A stretch of 64,000 nucleotides of DNA from Prorocentrum cordatum (lineage: Eukaryota; Sar; Dinophyceae; Prorocentrales; Prorocentraceae), in contig CAUYUJ010019281.1 of NCBI GenBank assembly GCA_963575745.1, positions 55,001 to 119,000 on the forward strand, read 5' to 3'. Under the pieces are notes generated by a model. That model was not told the origin of the DNA, made no database searches, and saw nothing but the letters and a program-made list of their open reading frames with translations. The position numbers and the translations under genes were made by a program. Numbering within the stretch: the first letter of the stretch is position 1; each line of letters opens with the position of its first letter. This document shows, in pieces, positions 52,369 to 62,831 of this stretch.

Positions 52369-55300
52369 GTCGTCGTCGTCGTTGGAGGTGGCAGGAGAGG
52401 TCGGAGGAGGAGCGGAGGAAGAGGAGGAGGAGGAGGAGGAGGAAGAGGGGGAGGAGGAGTTGGAGGAGGAGGAGGAGGAGAAACAGGAGGAGGAAGAGGG
52501 AATGGCGGAGGAGGAGGGTGAGAAGGGAGACAGGAGGCGGACAAACAGGAGGAAGAAGAGGAGGAGGAGAAGGAGGAGAAGGAGGAGGAGGTAGAAGAGG
52601 AGGGAGAGGGGGAGGAGGACGAGGAGGAGGAGGTGGAGGAGGAGGAGGAGGAGAGGAGGGAGGAGGAGAAGGAGGAGAAAATGGCGGAGGAGGAGGAGGA
52701 GGAGGAGGAACAGAAGCAGAGAGGAGGAGGAGGAGGAGGCTGACAAGCAGGAGGGAGGAGGAGGAGAAGGAGGAGGCGGCAGAAGAGGAGGAAAGGAGGG
52801 AGGAGGAGGAGGAGGAGGAGGAGGAGGAGGTAGAAGAGGAGGGAAAGGAGGAGGAGGAGGAGGTGGGAGGAGGAGGAGGAGGAGGAGGAGGAGGAGGAGG
52901 AGGAGGAGGGAATGGCGGAGGTGGAGGACGAAGAAGAGGGAGAGGAAGAGGAGGAGGAGGAGGAGGAGGAGGAAGGAGGAAGAAGAGGAGGAGAGGAGGA
53001 GGAGAGAAGAAGGACCAGGAGGAGGAGAAGGAGGAAGAGGAGCAGGAGTGACAGGAGGCGGCAAGGAGGAGGAGAAGGAAAAGGAGGAGGAGGAGGAGGA
53101 GGTAGAAGAGGAGGGAACGGAGGAGGAGGGAGGGGAGGAGGAGAGGAGGAGGAGGAAGAGGACGAGGAGGAGGAGGTGGAGGAAGAGAAGAAGAAGGTAG
53201 AAAAGGAGCGACAGGAGGAGGATGAGGAGGAAGAAGAGGAGGAAGAGGAGGAGTGAATAGTGGTGGAGGAGGAGGAGGGAGACAAGAGGCGGACACGCAG
53301 GAGGAGGAGGAGGACAAGGAGGAGGAGGAGGAGGAAGGAGGAGGAGGTAGAAGAGGAGGGTAGGGAGGATGATGATGAGGAGGAGGAGGAGGAGTGGAGG
53401 AGGAGGAGGAGGAGGAGGAGAGGAGGAGGAGGAGGAGCTGGGATGGCGGAGGAGGAGGAGGAGGGAGACAGGAGGCGGACAAGCATGAGGAGGAGGAGGA
53501 GGAGGAGGAGGAGGAGGGAGGGAGGAGGAGGAGGTAGCAGAGGAGGGAAATGAGGAGGATGAGGAGCAGGAGGAGGAGGTGGAGGAGGAGGAGAAGGAGG
53601 TGGGAGTGGCGGAGGAGGAGGAGGAGGAGGAGGAGGAAGAAGAGGAAGAGAAGGAGGAGGAGGAGGTAGCAGAGGAGGGAAAGGAGGAGGAGGAGGAGGA
53701 GGAGGAGGAGGAGGAAACTGAGCAGGAGGGTCACCGCGTTAGATTGAGATCCTGGCGCTGGACTTGTTCGCTCAGTTTGTTTTCGCCCCGCTTTCCAGGC
53801 CCTGGGACCCACGCAGGTCGGTTTGGCATCGAGGAGTGCCGCAGGAAGGTGTGGTCTGCAGGGCTCAGAATCAGGATTGATGCAGGACGTTTCATTTGTT
53901 CGTGACGTCGGATCTCAGGCTAGCGGGGGTCAACACCAACGGGGGGTCAGCAAATCCACTCCGATCCCCTCTGGCCGATCCAGGCTTCTGATCCACGCGG
54001 GGAGCCGACCCAGGTGTTGGGGGCTGCGCCGCGGCTGGCCGGGGTTCACGGCGTGGCCCTGGCTGGCCTGGCCCCGCGCTGGCACGCGCCAGCGTGTCCC
54101 CGAAGGTGTTCCCGCGCCCGTGTCCGGCACGTTCAAGGCTGACGGGATGGCGAAGTACGTGACCCTGTGGGCGGCGCTGACGGACGCGACGCCCGACAAC
54201 TCGTGCCTGCACTTCGTGCCGCGGTCCTGCGACCCTGGGTATCCAGATGTCTGCGACGGGTCCGCCGCCGTGCCAGCAGAGCACTGTGCGTTGCAGCCCT
54301 CCGACCACCGCCCAGGAGGCCGTCGCACGTGGCACCTCTCGCCCCGACGCCTCGAGGAGCTCTCGTGTGGCGTCTTTGGGCCGGCTGGGGGCTGTCCGGG
54401 GCACCTGCAGAGCAGTCTTTCGGGCCCGTGTCCGTCTTTGGGACCTCTTGGGTCGTCTTGGGGCCTTCGTGGACCATCTCGGGGTCCTCTTTGCCGTCTG
54501 GGGGGTCTCTCGGGACCATCTTGGAGGTGTAACTTCGGCCGCCCGGGGGTCCTCTTAGGCCACCTACGGTCACGTTGAAGGCCCTCTTGGGCTAGCTTGG
54601 GGCTCTCTTGGGCCCGTCCTGGGCAGCCTTGGGGGGTCTCTTGGGGCTCTGAGTGCGCACCATTGGGCTGTCGAAAGTGGACGGAAATTCGGACCGAAGA
54701 GTGTGGAAAGCAAAGAACATTGAAATGCATTAGGGACATCATTGTTTTTTGGCCTCCCGAGACCTCCTGGAGAGCGTCTTAGCGGGGTGGTCTTGGGGCC
54801 TCTTTGAGGCCTCTTGGGGAGTATGATCCCCGACCGAGGGATCACGGAGCCCCCCCCAGATGAGATGGACTCCAGGGTTCCACAGTCCCCCGCCCTCCCT
54901 GATGGGATGGGGGGGGACGACGACGCCGACGCCGACGCCGACGGCGACGGCGACGCCGACGCCGCCGCCGTCGCCGACGACGTCGACGTCGATGCCGACG
55001 ACGACGACGACGACAACGTCGACGTCGACGCCGACACCGCCGCCGACGACGACGAGCGACGACGACGGCGACGACGACAACGACAATGCCGATGACGACG
55101 ACGACGATGCCGCCGAAGTCGACGGACGACTATGACGACGGACGGCGACGACGACGACAACGACGACGACGACGACCACAACGACGACGACTATGACGAC
55201 GACGACCACGACGACGACGATGACGACGACGACGAATCAGCCCACACCCACTGGCACCCTCCAACACGCCACGCCCACAGGGCCTGGGCCACGACCACGG

Positions 55301-56654
55301 GGGGGGGATGGGCGATCCCATTCGCGAGGCCTTCGCGAGGCTCACGAGCGTACCCATCCAGCGGGGGGGAGGCTCGATCCCATATGCATTTGGGTGGACG
55401 GGCGGGGGGAGGGCAACTCTGGATCATGTATCCCAGTGCTTCATGGGAGCTGTGGGGTGCCTCTGGTGGAGGCAGCGTTGGGTCACCTTGGCGGCCTTGA
55501 TGGCCCTCCCCGACCCTGTGAAGGCCCTGCAGAGCGCCGCGGAGCCGTCGAGTCGCCCAGGGAGCTTCGCGAGGATGGGGGGGGGCGGTGCACTCCGCAG
55601 CCTGGGGGGCCCTCAGAAGATTTTTACGGAAGCCCTGCCGGACAGCCGTTTGGCATCCCGTCGTGCCTCGTCGTGTCGGGGGGGCACGGCGGCGGATCTG
55701 GACGGGGACCCCGACGAGGGCGAGCCCATGCAGCGGTGCTTCTCCAAGAACGCCGCCTTCCAGGAGATCCGCTGCGCGCCCGTGAGTGCCGGGGGCTGCA
55801 CCTTCCACACGCACAGGACCTTTCCACTGGTGCAACAGGTGAGGGCAGGCAGAGGTGTTATGCCGATGCCGGTGCCCTCCCGTCGTCTCCACAGCTGGGT
55901 TTGCTTCAGAATCTTGGTCAATACGCACGCTGGGAGAGGTCTGGGCAGTAGCATGGTCTCGGTACCGTCTTTCGCAGGCGATTCCTCGCCCCTGATCCCC
56001 GAGTTCCCCCTCGAACGTCAGGCCGACTGGAAGCGAGGGGGAACTCGGGGGCACCCCCCTGGGGGCCTCTTCGGACGCACCCCTTTCGAGGACGGACGCC
56101 CCCCCTCGTATATGCCCGAGTTGGGCACCGAAGTTTCGCGTCCTGGCGAACACCCCGCAGAAGTCGGGGATTGGGGACGCCATGCCTCCCCGTCTCGGTA
56201 GGTTCGTGTCGTGTCTACGCGGCAGTGGCCCCGCCGCGTGCGCTCAAGGTTGAACGCCACCAGTGGCCCAGAAGCATAATCACATTCTCGCAATGCTTGC
56301 TGAGACCTGGCAGCCGGACACATGGAATGAGCCGGCGAAACAGAAAACTGCCGATTGTTCCAGACTGAACGGTCCACGCGGTGTCAGAAACCAACGGCGG
56401 CGCCGTCACGACATGAACCTGCCCTACTCTCACTCCTCCGCGGGCGTCGTCGTCGTCGTCGTCGTCGGGCCAGGACGATCCACTGGGGCAACACGGGCAG
56501 GGCGTCTCACGCCGGCGGGCCGCGCATCGCCCTGTCCTTCGGGTTCAGCACCAGCGACTTCGAGCCGCCCTACTTCTCCCCGAAGATGCTCCCCTTCCCG
56601 CCCCTCGGCCTCCGCCTGTCCCTGGCATCGGCGCAGGCCTGGGCCGGGGACTAG
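52221..56654 (+). CDS. PhyH-like Fe(II)/2-oxoglutarate dioxygenase gene, 3' part
   Basis: Phytanoyl-CoA-dioxygenase-type oxygenase: such enzymes use Fe(II), O2 and 2-oxoglutarate to hydroxylate an organic substrate; the substrate here is unknown. Four exons are visible: 52221-52368, 54106-54238, 55646-55816 and 56474-56654 (stop TAG). They carry the Fe-binding H-x-D (PHRDRQ, codons at 52332-52340), the core strand KYVTLWAALTDATPDNSCLH, the EPMQRCF...EIRCAPVSAGGC segment, the distal His in TIHWGN (56481) and the Arg in GPRIALSFGF (56523). Codon phases agree at all three junctions (1, 2, 2). The N-terminal exons should lie upstream of 52.2 kb, before the microsatellite, and I cannot see them. 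All metal ligands are present, so it may be functional. Confidence 0.7.
52380..53720. repeat. (GGA)n microsatellite, 1.3 kb
   Basis: GGAGGAGG with AAG, CAG and GTG interruptions. All open frames here (poly-Glu/Arg/Gly, poly-Ser/Leu/Pro) are artefacts. Confidence 0.9.
53860..53915 (-). mobile_element. GACGTCG-end fragment in intron 1
   Basis: On the minus strand CCTGAGATCCGACGTCACGA and ACAAATGAAACGTCCTGCAT, matching 26048 and 50704. Confidence 0.35.
54106..54238 (+). CDS. PhyH-like gene, central exon
   Basis: VPAPVSGTFKADGMAKYVTL, WAALTDATPDNSCLHFVPRS then CDPG: the conserved beta-strand and loop of the family (compare W-x-A-L-D-x-x-x-x-x-N-G/S-x-L-x-x-x-P). The 3' end is placed at GG|GTATCC, phase 2; reading on gives YPD before the frame leaves the family pattern. 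Confidence 0.7.
54420..54830 (+). repeat. Decayed CTCTTGGGGCC minisatellite
   Basis: Repeats of GGGxCTCTTGGG, CATCTTGGAGG and CGTCTTGGGGCC. Interrupted at about 54650-54760 by unique sequence. Confidence 0.7.
54918..55240. repeat. (GAC/GCC)n microsatellite
   Basis: GACGCCGACGACGACGACG and related triplets. Poly-Asp/Ala frames are artefacts and lie inside intron 2. Confidence 0.9.
55646..55816 (+). CDS. PhyH-like gene, third visible exon
   Basis: DLDGDPDEGEPMQRCFSKNA, AFQEIRCAPVSAGGCTFHTH and the first two bases of Arg. The segment from DGDPDEGEPM on fits the family. The first 15 residues (RLASRRASSCRGG) look less conserved, so the acceptor could be elsewhere. Ends at CACACGCACAG, phase 2. 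Confidence 0.6.
55817..56473 (+). other. Intron 3, non-GT donor (GA-AG)
   Basis: The exon ends CACACGCACAG and the next base pair is GA (GACCTTTCC). The intron ends CGGGCCAG before GACGATCCAC. CAGGAC occurs at both borders, so the exact cut is ambiguous within it, but no position gives a GT donor. Joining at this point gives H-T-H-R-T-I-H-W-G in frame. Intron 3 contains MITE-C copy 2. Confidence 0.6.
56198..56427 (+). mobile_element. MITE-C copy 2 (inside intron 3)
   Basis: Left end GTAGGTTCGTGTCGTGTCTA; right end read inward GTAGGGCAGGTTCATGTCGT. Shares CTCAAGGTTGAACGCCACC and GCGGTGTCAGAAACCAACG with copy 1. The central 90 bp differ. It ends 46 bp before the acceptor of the last exon. Confidence 0.7.
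56474..56654 (+). CDS. PhyH-like gene, last exon
   Basis: TIHWGNTGRASHAGGPRIAL, SFGFSTSDFEPPYFSPKMLP and FPPLGLRLSLASAQAWAGD, then TAG. It holds the third iron ligand (His, 56481-56483) and the 2-oxoglutarate-binding Arg (56523-56525). Length and tail fit the C-terminus of the family. Confidence 0.7.
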
Positions 56655-58139
56655 AGCGGTCGGGCAGGGAGGGCGAGACGCGAGGAGGCGGTCAGGGGCA
56701 ACGCTTGGGGCGGGTGCGGCCAGGAACTTTTGGTCGGCGTGTCGCGGCGGCGGCCACCGCGACGCGCTGTGCCCTGCGCGCGGATGGCGTATCGCTCCGC
56801 TCCGCGGGGCGGGAGGCTGGGAAATGCGCGGGAGGTGGACGCTTGGGGCCTGGGAGGTGGATAGTGTGTCGCTCTGAGGCGTGGTATGCCAGAGCCAGCG
56901 GAGCGACACGCTGAGCCGAAGTTCGTAACCGTAGGCTCAAGGGGCAACGCATCGACCCCCAATCGCGCACTGACCGCCGATAGCGGCCCGATAGCCCACC
57001 CCGCCCAGATGCGGTTTGGCAATCGTGGGCCTATCGCCGATCTATCGGCGATGTATCGCCGAGTCAGGGCCCTCATGGGTGCTTGGAGGGCCCTCTGGGG
57101 AGCATGTAATTAAGAAGACATTGATTAAAGAAGAGGGCGCGCTTGAGTAGCGCCGCTCCGTCAGAGACCGACTGCCAACTTCTTGGGACCCGCTTCGGGG
57201 AGCTCCAGGGTCATTCCCAGGCGCTCTTGACGCCGCATGCCAAGCACCTCCAGGCCCCTCTGTGAGCTCTCCGTGGCGATCCTGAGGCCATCACGAGGTC
57301 CTGCAAGCACGTCGGAGGCGACACTGCGAGACGACGGACACCACTGCGACTTTTGAGGCTCTTGAGAGATGTCCGGCCTCTCAACATCATCATTGATACA
57401 ACCCGCTGCGGGGCCTCATGCAGAACGGCTGGATGTCGTCTTAAGCCGGCTTGAACTGGAGTATATTGCAAGCCGTCGAGAGATTGCCGTGGCCATATCG
57501 GAACCATTTTGTGGTCATCCTGGGCGACCTTTGACGCCCTCGGCGATCGCGCCCCGCCCTGTCAAACCTCAGACTACCGAAGGGGAAATTGGTGGCTGGA
57601 GTGACGAAGCCGACGCGCCGCGTGCACCCAGAACGCTGGTGGGATTTCACGGAGAAGGGCGCGCCGACATAGCGATGCTTCGCGTGGAGGTGGCGTCGCG
57701 TGTGCGTGTATTGGGCGAATGCGAATACTGGCATCTTACGAAAAGGGGCGCTTGCTCAAGCGTGTGTGTACGGCGCCACAGGCCAGCGGCCTCAGGTTCC
57801 AATTGCTGGGGTTCCAATGTGTTCGCGTCTTCAGCGGCTCGCGCTCGTTTGGGATCTTCGCGGTCCAAGTGATCCGGATGGCAATTGTTGGGCGTTGCGA
57901 GGTTGTTTTGTGTGACGGTGCTGGCCCGAGCATTTTAGCCGACATCTTCGCGCCATTCGAAATCGCGCCCGCTTGTTTTTCTGCTTGCGCAATTGCAGGC
58001 TACAGCGAATCTAAACGCTTTGCGTGACCCCACCAGCCAATCCAGAAACGATGCCGAGGGGAGTTGCGCTGAACAGGGATGTGGAGGAGCATGCGTGGAC
58101 GAAAGGCTGGGGAAGCCGTCATACCCCAAGAGGTGGAGG
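56655..58139. other. No supported gene downstream of PhyH-like gene
   Basis: A local palindromic patch at 57030-57065 (GCCGATCTATCGGCGATGTA) and ordinary sequence after it. A plus-strand frame at 57369-57872 (168 codons) and another at 57719-58027 look protein-like but match nothing I know. Confidence 0.35.
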
Positions 58140-58330
58140 ATGGAGGAGGAATCGAAGGAGGAGGAGGAGGAGGAGGAGGAGGAGGAGGAGGAGGAGGAGG
58201 AGGAGGAGGAGGAGGGGGAGGGGGAGGGGGAGGGGGAGTGGGGTGAGTGAGGAGGGATGAGGAGGAGGAATATGCCGAGGAGGAGGAGGAGAAGGAGGAC
58301 GAGGACGAGGACGAGGAGAAGGGGGACGGA
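58140..58330. repeat. (GGA)n microsatellite
   Basis: GGA triplets, then a GGGGGA stretch, then GGAGGA/GACGAG units. Confidence 0.9.
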
Positions 58331-58344
58331 GAGCAGAAAGGCCA

Positions 58345-58690
58345 GGGGCCTCTTGGATGCCTCTCGCAGTCTCTTCGGATGTCTCTTGGGAGTTTCTTGG
58401 AGTACACGTGGGGCGTCTTGGGGGCCTCTTGGCGGGCCTGGAGGCCTGTTGGAGCGTCTTGGGTGCCTTGGGGAGGCCTCTTGTGGCCTCTTGGGGGTCT
58501 CTTGCTAGCCTCTTGGGTGCCTGTCGGGGCCTCCTCAGCGCCTTTGGGGGCCCTCTTGGGGCACTCTTGGGAGCCTCGGGGGCCATCTTGAGGCCATCTT
58601 GGAGGTGCTCGATCAAAGAAGGGGGAAGTCTTGATTAGCTTCTCCCCTCCCCCCCCTGCAGCTCCTAAGATCGTCTCTTAGCGCTCTTGT
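58345..58690 (+). repeat. Decayed CTCTTGGGGCC minisatellite
   Basis: Units such as GGCCTCTTGGGGGTCTCTTG and GCCATCTTGGAGG. Same family as 54.42 kb and as 10.39 kb in reverse. Confidence 0.75.
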
Positions 58691-59369
58691 GTGCTCTTGG
58701 GGCCAGTTTGGGGGTTACGGGGCCGAATCCCACCCCTGCGTTTTTGAGACTTTTCGTTTTGCTGTTCATTTTCGTTTTATTGTGGGTGTGTCGTTCGATT
58801 TTTTCTCTTGGGGGGGAGCTCTGTCTGAATCGTTTACGTTTCCGTTTCCTGTTTTCTCGTGCGCCGGTGGGGCGTGACCAGGAATGCGTTTGGGGCTTCG
58901 GGGGGAGGGGCCTGAGAGAGGGGGGGGCGCCGTTTGGTCACGATTTCGTTTGTGCGACCCCTCGCACAGTCATGTTCGTGACCAGGGGGAGGGTTTGCGA
59001 CCTGCGGGGGGGAAGAAAAAAGAAGGAGTGGGGAAACAAACCTTTTTAAATCCAGCATGTTTTTTTTGTTGCCCCCCCCCCTCCTCTCCTCCCCCCCCTC
59101 CCTTCCCTCCTTCCGTCGCCGTCGTCCTCGCCGTCGCCGTCGTTGTTGTCGTCTGGGTCACGCGCCCGCGTCGGGGGCGGGCGCCGGCGCGCCCGAGGGG
59201 GAGGAGGCGCGGCCGCCCAGGGGGAACGCGGGGAGTGCCGGCCTTGCGAGTGGAAGCGGATTTCTTCTGTGCGACTTTACAATCGGAGTCGTTTTGTGTG
59301 ATATTTACACAAGGATTTCTACATCCCCGTTAAGAAAGTTCATTCGTCTTGGCTAAAATTGACATGTGT
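58691..59369. other. No supported gene
   Basis: T-rich patch (58740-58860), poly-C/TCC patch (59070-59110) and a short GTC tract. No protein or RNA recognised. Confidence 0.4.
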
Positions 59370-59500
59370 GGGCGCTGTGGTGAGAAGTGGTATGGGAGTG
59401 ATTCTTCCTCGTGGTTTCACACGGGGAGAGATTCAGAGTTGCCTGGAAGTGACCGGGAGTGATTTCTCCCTCGTGAATTTACGGGGGAGAGATTTTATCC
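59370..59500 (+). repeat. Two ~65-bp repeats
   Basis: GGGAGTGATTCTTCCTCGTG...ACGGGGAGAGATT and GGGAGTGATTTCTCCCTCGT...ACGGGGGAGAGATT in tandem. Confidence 0.6.
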
Positions 59501-60224
59501 TAAATTTGTTATATTATTAATGTGACCAGGGAGACCGTGCTAGGAGTCTACGGGGGGAAGGGGGGGTACTCGGAGACGCCCTAGTCGTCAGTGCTCAAGA
59601 TGAATAACTTTCGTAACGGGTAAGTATTGCGTGAATTCCAAATCGGACCCCTTTGTGCGACTTTGCAGTAGAGCTCTTCGTGGGAGGTTTACCAATCGAA
59701 CTCTACTGTGTGGAACTATCCCCGTCCCTTACATGAATTGTGTTACAGGCGGCTTGGCCGTTTCATCCGACTTTTTAGAGGTAGGTCGCATCCACCTCTA
59801 TATTGAATCCCATGAGCCGCCGGTCCACTGCGAATAGGATTCTATTAGAGGTGACTTCGTTCGCAGTATGATTCAAATAGAAGTGGTTCCGCATCTAATA
59901 AGATTCCACCCCAGGTGCTTCCATCTTTCATGGAGCTCTATTGGAGGTGGATCCACCACTCACGGGATTCTATTAGAGGTGCATCCACATTGCATGCAGT
60001 ACAATTTCCCGTGACCCCGCCCATAACAGGATCCCAGTAGAGGTGGGTCCACCTCTCGTGGGATTATATTAGAGCTCTGTCCTTCCTGGGTCGGGTTGTA
60101 TTACACATGGGTTCGTCTTTCTTCGGATTCTGTTAGAGGTGGATCCACCTCTAATAGGATTACATTAACAAGTTGTCCGTCCCTGATTGGATGATAGTAT
60201 ACATGGCTACGCATGGATTAGCAG

Positions 60225-60560
60225 GTTACCAAGGTGATGGCCGAGCTCAGCAAGACTAGCAGGTGTTAGCAATTATTGGCAAGTCTCAGCAGGGCATATC
60301 AGGGGCTGGCAGAACATAGAAGGGGTTGGTCGGGCTTATCAAGGCTCCGCTGGGCTTGGCAGGTGCCTGGCAGAATTTACCAAGGCTTTGCAGAGGGCCG
60401 GCAGGGCTAGGGCTTAGCCGCGCCTAACAGTGTTTTTTTTTCAGGGCGAGGCTAGACTTAGCAGAGCTTAGCAGGGGCCAGCAGGGCATAGCACGGCATC
60501 GCAGTGGCTAGCACGGCTTAGCGGGCAAGGCGCAGCAGCGATTAGCAGGGGCTCAGCAGG
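60225..60560 (+). repeat. AGCAGGGCTTAGC short repeats, array 1
   Basis: Irregular repeats of GCAGGGCTTAGCAGGxxx (about 10-20 bp). A second array is at 60950-61110. Both interrupt the palindromic field. Confidence 0.7.
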
Positions 60561-60949
60561 GCTTCAGATTCGATTCGAGGTGGCTCGTTTCCACATCTAA
60601 TACGATTATATTCCAGGTGCTTCTATCCCCCATGAGGTTCTATTGGAGGTGGATCCACCAGTAACGGTGGTGGATCCACACTGCATGCAGTTCAATTACC
60701 CGTGACCCCGTCCTTAACAGGATCCCAGTAGAGGTGGATCCACCTCTCATGGGTTTCTACTAAGGCAGAGTCCTTCTCTGTTTGGAGTGTATTACGTACT
60801 GCTTCGACCTTAATGAGGTTATGTTAGAGGTGGATGCACCTCTAATTGGATTACAGTGGCATTGGGTCATCCCCGATGAGATCACATTCGATGTGGCCCC
60901 GCATGTATGCGGAGGCGTCGCATGGCTTCACACGTTGTCGAGGTGCCAG

Positions 60950-61110
60950 CACGACTTAGCCAGGCTAGCGGGCGTCAGCAATGGTGGGCAGGTCTCAGTA
61001 GGACAGACCAGGGGCTAGCAGGGCTTGATCGGGCTTATCTGGGCTTAGCTGGGCCTGACAGGTGGTTAACACAACTTATCAGGGCTTATCAGAGGGCCAT
61101 CATGTTTGGC
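60950..61110 (+). repeat. AGCAGGGCTTAGC short repeats, array 2
   Basis: Same words as array 1 (GGGGCTAGCAGGGCTTGATC, GGGCTTATCTGGGCTTAGCT). Confidence 0.65.
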
Positions 61111-61577
61111 AGGGTCTAATTGTAGTTGATTCCCCTTGGTTTCATCCTCTAACTGTTTCTATTGGAGGTGGAACCACTGCCAATGGGATTCTAATAGAGG
61201 TAGACCCACATGTAATGGATGATTGTTTGTACACGTTGTCCCATCCTTCACATGATTCCTTCAGAGGTGGGCCCACCGCGAACATGATTCTAAAACATGT
61301 GAGTCCTTCATTGACCGTACTTTCTTGTATTTGAGATTATGTCAGAGGTGGGGCCGCCTCTAGTAGGATTATATCAGATATTGGCCATCCCTTATCGGAT
61401 TACATTAAAGGTGTGTCCATCCCTAAGTGTGTCCATCTACGTTCTGGTTATAGTGCAGGCGGCTCCATCTTTGCTATGATTCTGGTAGATGTGAGGCCGT
61501 TCTGAATTTGAGTATGTTACAAGTGGCCCTATCCTTGATCGGGCTTCATTCGGGGTGGGGTCATACCTAGTTCGAGT

Positions 61578-61580
<3 letters not shown>

Positions 61581-61614
<34 letters not shown>
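61581..61614 (-). repeat. Poly(T) run of about 34
   Basis: The longest pure T run in the window. On the minus strand it could be the poly(A) tail of a retroposed copy, but the adjoining sequence belongs to the palindromic field and shows no gene. Confidence 0.8.
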
Positions 61615-61617
<3 letters not shown>

Positions 61618-61880
61618 ACCCATTCCTATTAGGACGCTGTCAGAGGTTGCTCAAGAGTTAAAAGGGTCGTATATTAATGTCAACGTCAACAGTGGTATGC
61701 AATTAGAGGTGGCTCCATCTCTAACAGTGTACTAAAGGTTGCCCAATTCCCAATCGGATTCAATCGGTTGTGGATCCATCCCTCAGGTGGACCCATCCTT
61801 GGTCGGATTGTGTTAGAGGTCGCTCCACCTTTAAGAGGTTTCTATTCGACGGTTCTACTAGAGGTATTTACCTCTGTAAT

Positions 61881-62485
61881 ATAATTATTTTGGCAAGTGG
61901 CGCGCAAGGATTCCAACCTACAGTATATCAGCCTTTTTTGGTGAAGCGCCCACAAAACAAATCCGAGTGAAAACCCGCACATATGGATTCTATGCGTATT
62001 CCACACACTAGAAATTATGTGTTACAATTCGCTCACACTTTAATTCCAAATGAACAACGACGTACGAGGATACTATTTGACACCGGCGAAATAAATATCA
62101 ATTTGCAAACCGCCCGAAACCAAAAAAACTTCGCGCGGGGGACATCGTGTTAGTGCGCGTGTCCCCGGCGTGGCCCACGCCGCCAAGTGCAAGGGGGTCA
62201 GTGCGCCATTTCACATGCTTCATCGATTGGTCAGGCCCCCAGCTTCGTCCACAAAAAAGTAACGACCGCGTCGGCGACAGCAACGATGGTCCATGAGCGG
62301 TGGCGTGGACGGAGACAGATTTAGGGGGGGTGGGGGGGGGGGGGGCACCGATTGAGGGGCGGAGAGGGTGCAGGCTGGTGGACCGAAGTGCGTATGGACA
62401 AACGAGAACACCATCGAAACCATGCACAACCGCCGACGCACTAAAGTGTCAAAAACGCAGGGGGGGATTCGGCCCCGAAACCCAT
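61881..62485. other. No supported gene
   Basis: AT-richer sequence (61900-62110), then a G run at 62321-62344. No protein or RNA recognised. Confidence 0.4.
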
Positions 62486-62629
62486 TTTGGGACACTCTTG
62501 GGCTCCTCCTGGGGCTCTTCTGGGCCTTCTTGGAACCACCTGGAGGCGTCGGGGGGTCGTCGACAGTGAAAAGGCGAATCTGCAAACTATGTAGATTTTC
62601 GTTGGTGTTTGAATGGTCGCGCCATGCGC

Positions 62630-62715
62630 CTGTGAGGCTCAATCGTGCCAGGCACGCCTGGTGCGCCAGATGTGCCACATGTGCTACGTGCTCCGCGTGC
62701 GCCACGTGTGCCGCA
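62630..62715. repeat. GCCACGTGTGC short repeats
   Basis: Units of 9-12 bp (TGTGCCACATGTGCTACGTG, CTCCGCGTGCGCCACGTG) with internal CACGTG/CACATG palindromes. Confidence 0.65.
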
Positions 62716-62799
62716 TGCTTTGGAGGGCCAAGCCGACCTGCTTCTAGAAGACCAGCATCTAGGGCCGAGGCCAAATACCGCTTTCACGTCCTAGCCAAA

Positions 62800-62831
62800 C
62801 GCGTCTGTATACATATATATATATATACAGT
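62800..62831. repeat. AT-rich palindrome
   Basis: CTGTATACATATATATATAT and the mirrored ATACAG form a near-perfect palindrome of about 26 bp. Confidence 0.7.

Larger units (their letters stand above)
52369..54105 (+). other. Intron 1, filled by (GGA)n
   Basis: Donor GTCGTC, acceptor CCCCGAAG|GT. About 1.34 kb of it (52380-53720) is GGA/GAG repeat with only brief interruptions; the rest includes a GACGTCGGATCTCAG element end near 53905. Both junctions read AG|GT, so the intron is bracketed by a short direct repeat. Confidence 0.55.
54239..55645 (+). other. Intron 2, with minisatellite and (GAC)n
   Basis: Contains decayed CTCTTGGGGCC repeats (54420-54830) and a GAC/GCC triplet region (54918-55240). 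The acceptor is proposed at GACAG|CCGT (55645), the only nearby AG in the right phase. An additional small exon within it cannot be excluded. Confidence 0.4.
59760..61880. repeat. Palindromic GAGGTGGATCCACCTC repeat field
   Basis: Lower-GC block with dozens of diverged copies of TCTATTAGAGGTGGATCCAC and its reverse complement, about 40-60 bp apart. Exact palindrome AGAGGTGGATCCACCTCT near 60135 and 60730. The direct arm AGAGGTGG and inverse arm CCACCTCT alternate. No protein-coding evidence. Confidence 0.75.

Noticed and set aside
57369-58027. Candidate gene downstream of the oxygenase
   Set aside because: Two overlapping plus-strand frames look protein-like, but neither has a recognisable motif or splice context, and the minus strand is also open.
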